From Candidatus Methylacidithermus pantelleriae (GTDB lineage Bacteria > Verrucomicrobiota > Verrucomicrobiia > Methylacidiphilales > Methylacidiphilaceae), in contig NZ_CAJNOB010000023.1 of the NCBI RefSeq assembly GCF_905250085.1, forward strand, positions 88,404 to 152,403: DNA of 64,000 nt, in the 5' to 3' direction. The translations under genes and the position numbers were made by a program. This document shows, one piece after another, positions 63,282-64,000 of this stretch. Numbering within the stretch: position 1 is the stretch's first letter; the number at the start of each line of letters is the position of its first letter. A model generated the notes under the pieces. The model had not been told where the DNA came from, made no database searches, and saw only the letters and a program-made list of their open reading frames with translations.

Positions 63282-64000
63282 TTGAAAATTCTTGTTACCG
63301 GTTGTGCGGGCTTTTTGGGTTTTTTCATCGCTCAAAAGCTCCTCGAACAAGGTCATTGCGTCTTTGGCGTAGATGATCTCAACGCCTACTATCCTCCCCA
63401 CTGGAAGAGGGCTCGGTTGGACAAGCTCCAGACCTTCGGCCAATTCCGGTTCCGCCAGCTCGATCTGGCTGAGCCGGAGGCAGCGGCAGAAGTTTTCCGT
63501 TCGTGGGGTCCCTTTGACCGCGTGATCCACATGGCGGCCCAAGCCGGTGTCCGACATAGCCTCAAAGACCCCCTACGCTACGCCCATTGCAATCTAGTGG
63601 CCTTTACACAGTTACTGGAAGCGTGCCGGATTTCCGGATGTCCTCATTTACTGTATGCAAGCTCTAGCTCTGTCTACGGTGAGGTGAAGATGGATAAACC
63701 TCTCTCCACGGATTTGCCAGCGGATCGACCTCTAAGCTTCTACGGAGCCACAAAACGAGCCAACGAGCTCATGGCTTTTTCCTATAGTCACTTGTACCAG
63801 CTGCCGACCACCGGGGTTCGTTACTTTACGGTCTACGGACCCTGGGGAAGACCCGATATGGCCTACTTTTCCTTCACTCGAGCTCTCTTTCGAGACGAAC
63901 CCATTCGGCTTTTTGGCCATGGACAAGCCCTTCGGGATTTTACCTTTATCGCTGACGCCGTGGAAGCTACACTTCGCCTCTTGGCCCTCCCTCCCCAAGC
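63282..64000 (+). CDS. NAD-dependent nucleotide-sugar epimerase (UDP-glucuronate 4-epimerase-like), truncated by the window
   Basis: 239 residues are visible; the frame is open at the right edge. TTG is the likely start (GGAAAG lies a few bases before it), giving KILVTGCAGFLGFFIAQKLL with the Gly-x-x-Gly-x-x-Gly motif. VDDLNAYYPPHWKRARL is typical of the UDP-GlcA 4-epimerase group (CapI/LpsL). VIHMAAQAGVRHSL, YASSSSVYGE, the catalytic Tyr-x-x-x-Lys in SFYGATKRANE, and RYFTVYGPWGRPDMA follow. It makes a nucleotide sugar for surface polysaccharide. Confidence 0.9.
   Translation, partial: MKILVTGCAGFLGFFIAQKLLEQGHCVFGVDDLNAYYPPHWKRARLDKLQTFGQFRFRQLDLAEPEAAAEVFRSWGPFDRVIHMAAQAGVRHSLKDPLRYAHCNLVAFTQLLEACRISGCPHLLYASSSSVYGEVKMDKPLSTDLPADRPLSFYGATKRANELMAFSYSHLYQLPTTGVRYFTVYGPWGRPDMAYFSFTRALFRDEPIRLFGHGQALRDFTFIADAVEATLRLLALPPQ

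Noticed and set aside
1..64000. CRISPR array or direct-repeat array
   Set aside because: No regularly spaced short repeats were seen; the only large repeats are the IS607 copies.

Overview
The window looks like chromosomal DNA of a Verrucomicrobiota bacterium. The support is a long PVC-type GreA-like protein (about 600 aa), a DUF5069 protein, an AsmA-like envelope protein and a Pgi of the Tal-Pgi type. The mixture of fairly high GC and small-family proteins resembles the acidophilic methanotroph lineage (Methylacidiphilales), but no methane-oxidation gene is present, so that placement is inference. I found no tRNA, rRNA or CRISPR array.

Layout: 0.4-4.1 kb holds an acyl-ACP synthetase fused to a worn acyltransferase domain, nagZ and acyP. 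6.5-11.2 kb holds metE, ksgA and an alkaline-phosphatase-fold protein that has lost its catalytic residues. 12-17.4 kb is the branched-chain amino acid block (ilvN-ilvC-leuA on +, GYD protein and ilvB on -). 20.6-27.1 kb is rplM-rpsI followed by argC-argJ-argB-argD-argF. 27.1-33.1 kb holds an aminodeoxychorismate-lyase-like gene, a DsbD-type reductase, uvrC, a VanZ-like gene and a response regulator with a degenerate receiver. 33.1-36.3 kb is a gene graveyard. 36.4-41.6 kb holds the long GreA-like factor, a DUF5069 - threonine synthase - MoaD-like - NIL cluster and a family 5 uracil-DNA glycosylase. 44.4-49.4 kb holds an esterase, a CGWS glutaredoxin, nfo and an AsmA-like gene. 51.9-64 kb holds glyS, an XRE-PBP regulator, a double M16 peptidase, YihY, a glycosyltransferase, gnd, pgi and a truncated nucleotide-sugar epimerase.

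The most striking structure is four copies of one ~2.3 kb IS607-family element (serine-recombinase tnpA plus long tnpB), all on the + strand at about 4.16, 17.7, 41.75 and 49.5 kb. All are broken by frameshifts, stops and loss of catalytic residues. A fifth, more eroded fragment lies on the - strand at about 36 kb. Together they explain most of the large 'gene-free' stretches and many spurious open frames.

The working genes form ordinary biosynthetic operons. ilvN-ilvC-leuA and ilvB supply Val/Leu/Ile. argC-J-B-D-F makes citrulline through the acetyl-recycling route (ArgJ). metE makes methionine. The thrC-moaD-NIL cluster may link phosphohomoserine chemistry to a protein-thiocarboxylate sulfur carrier. 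gnd and pgi belong to the pentose phosphate / hexose phosphate node.
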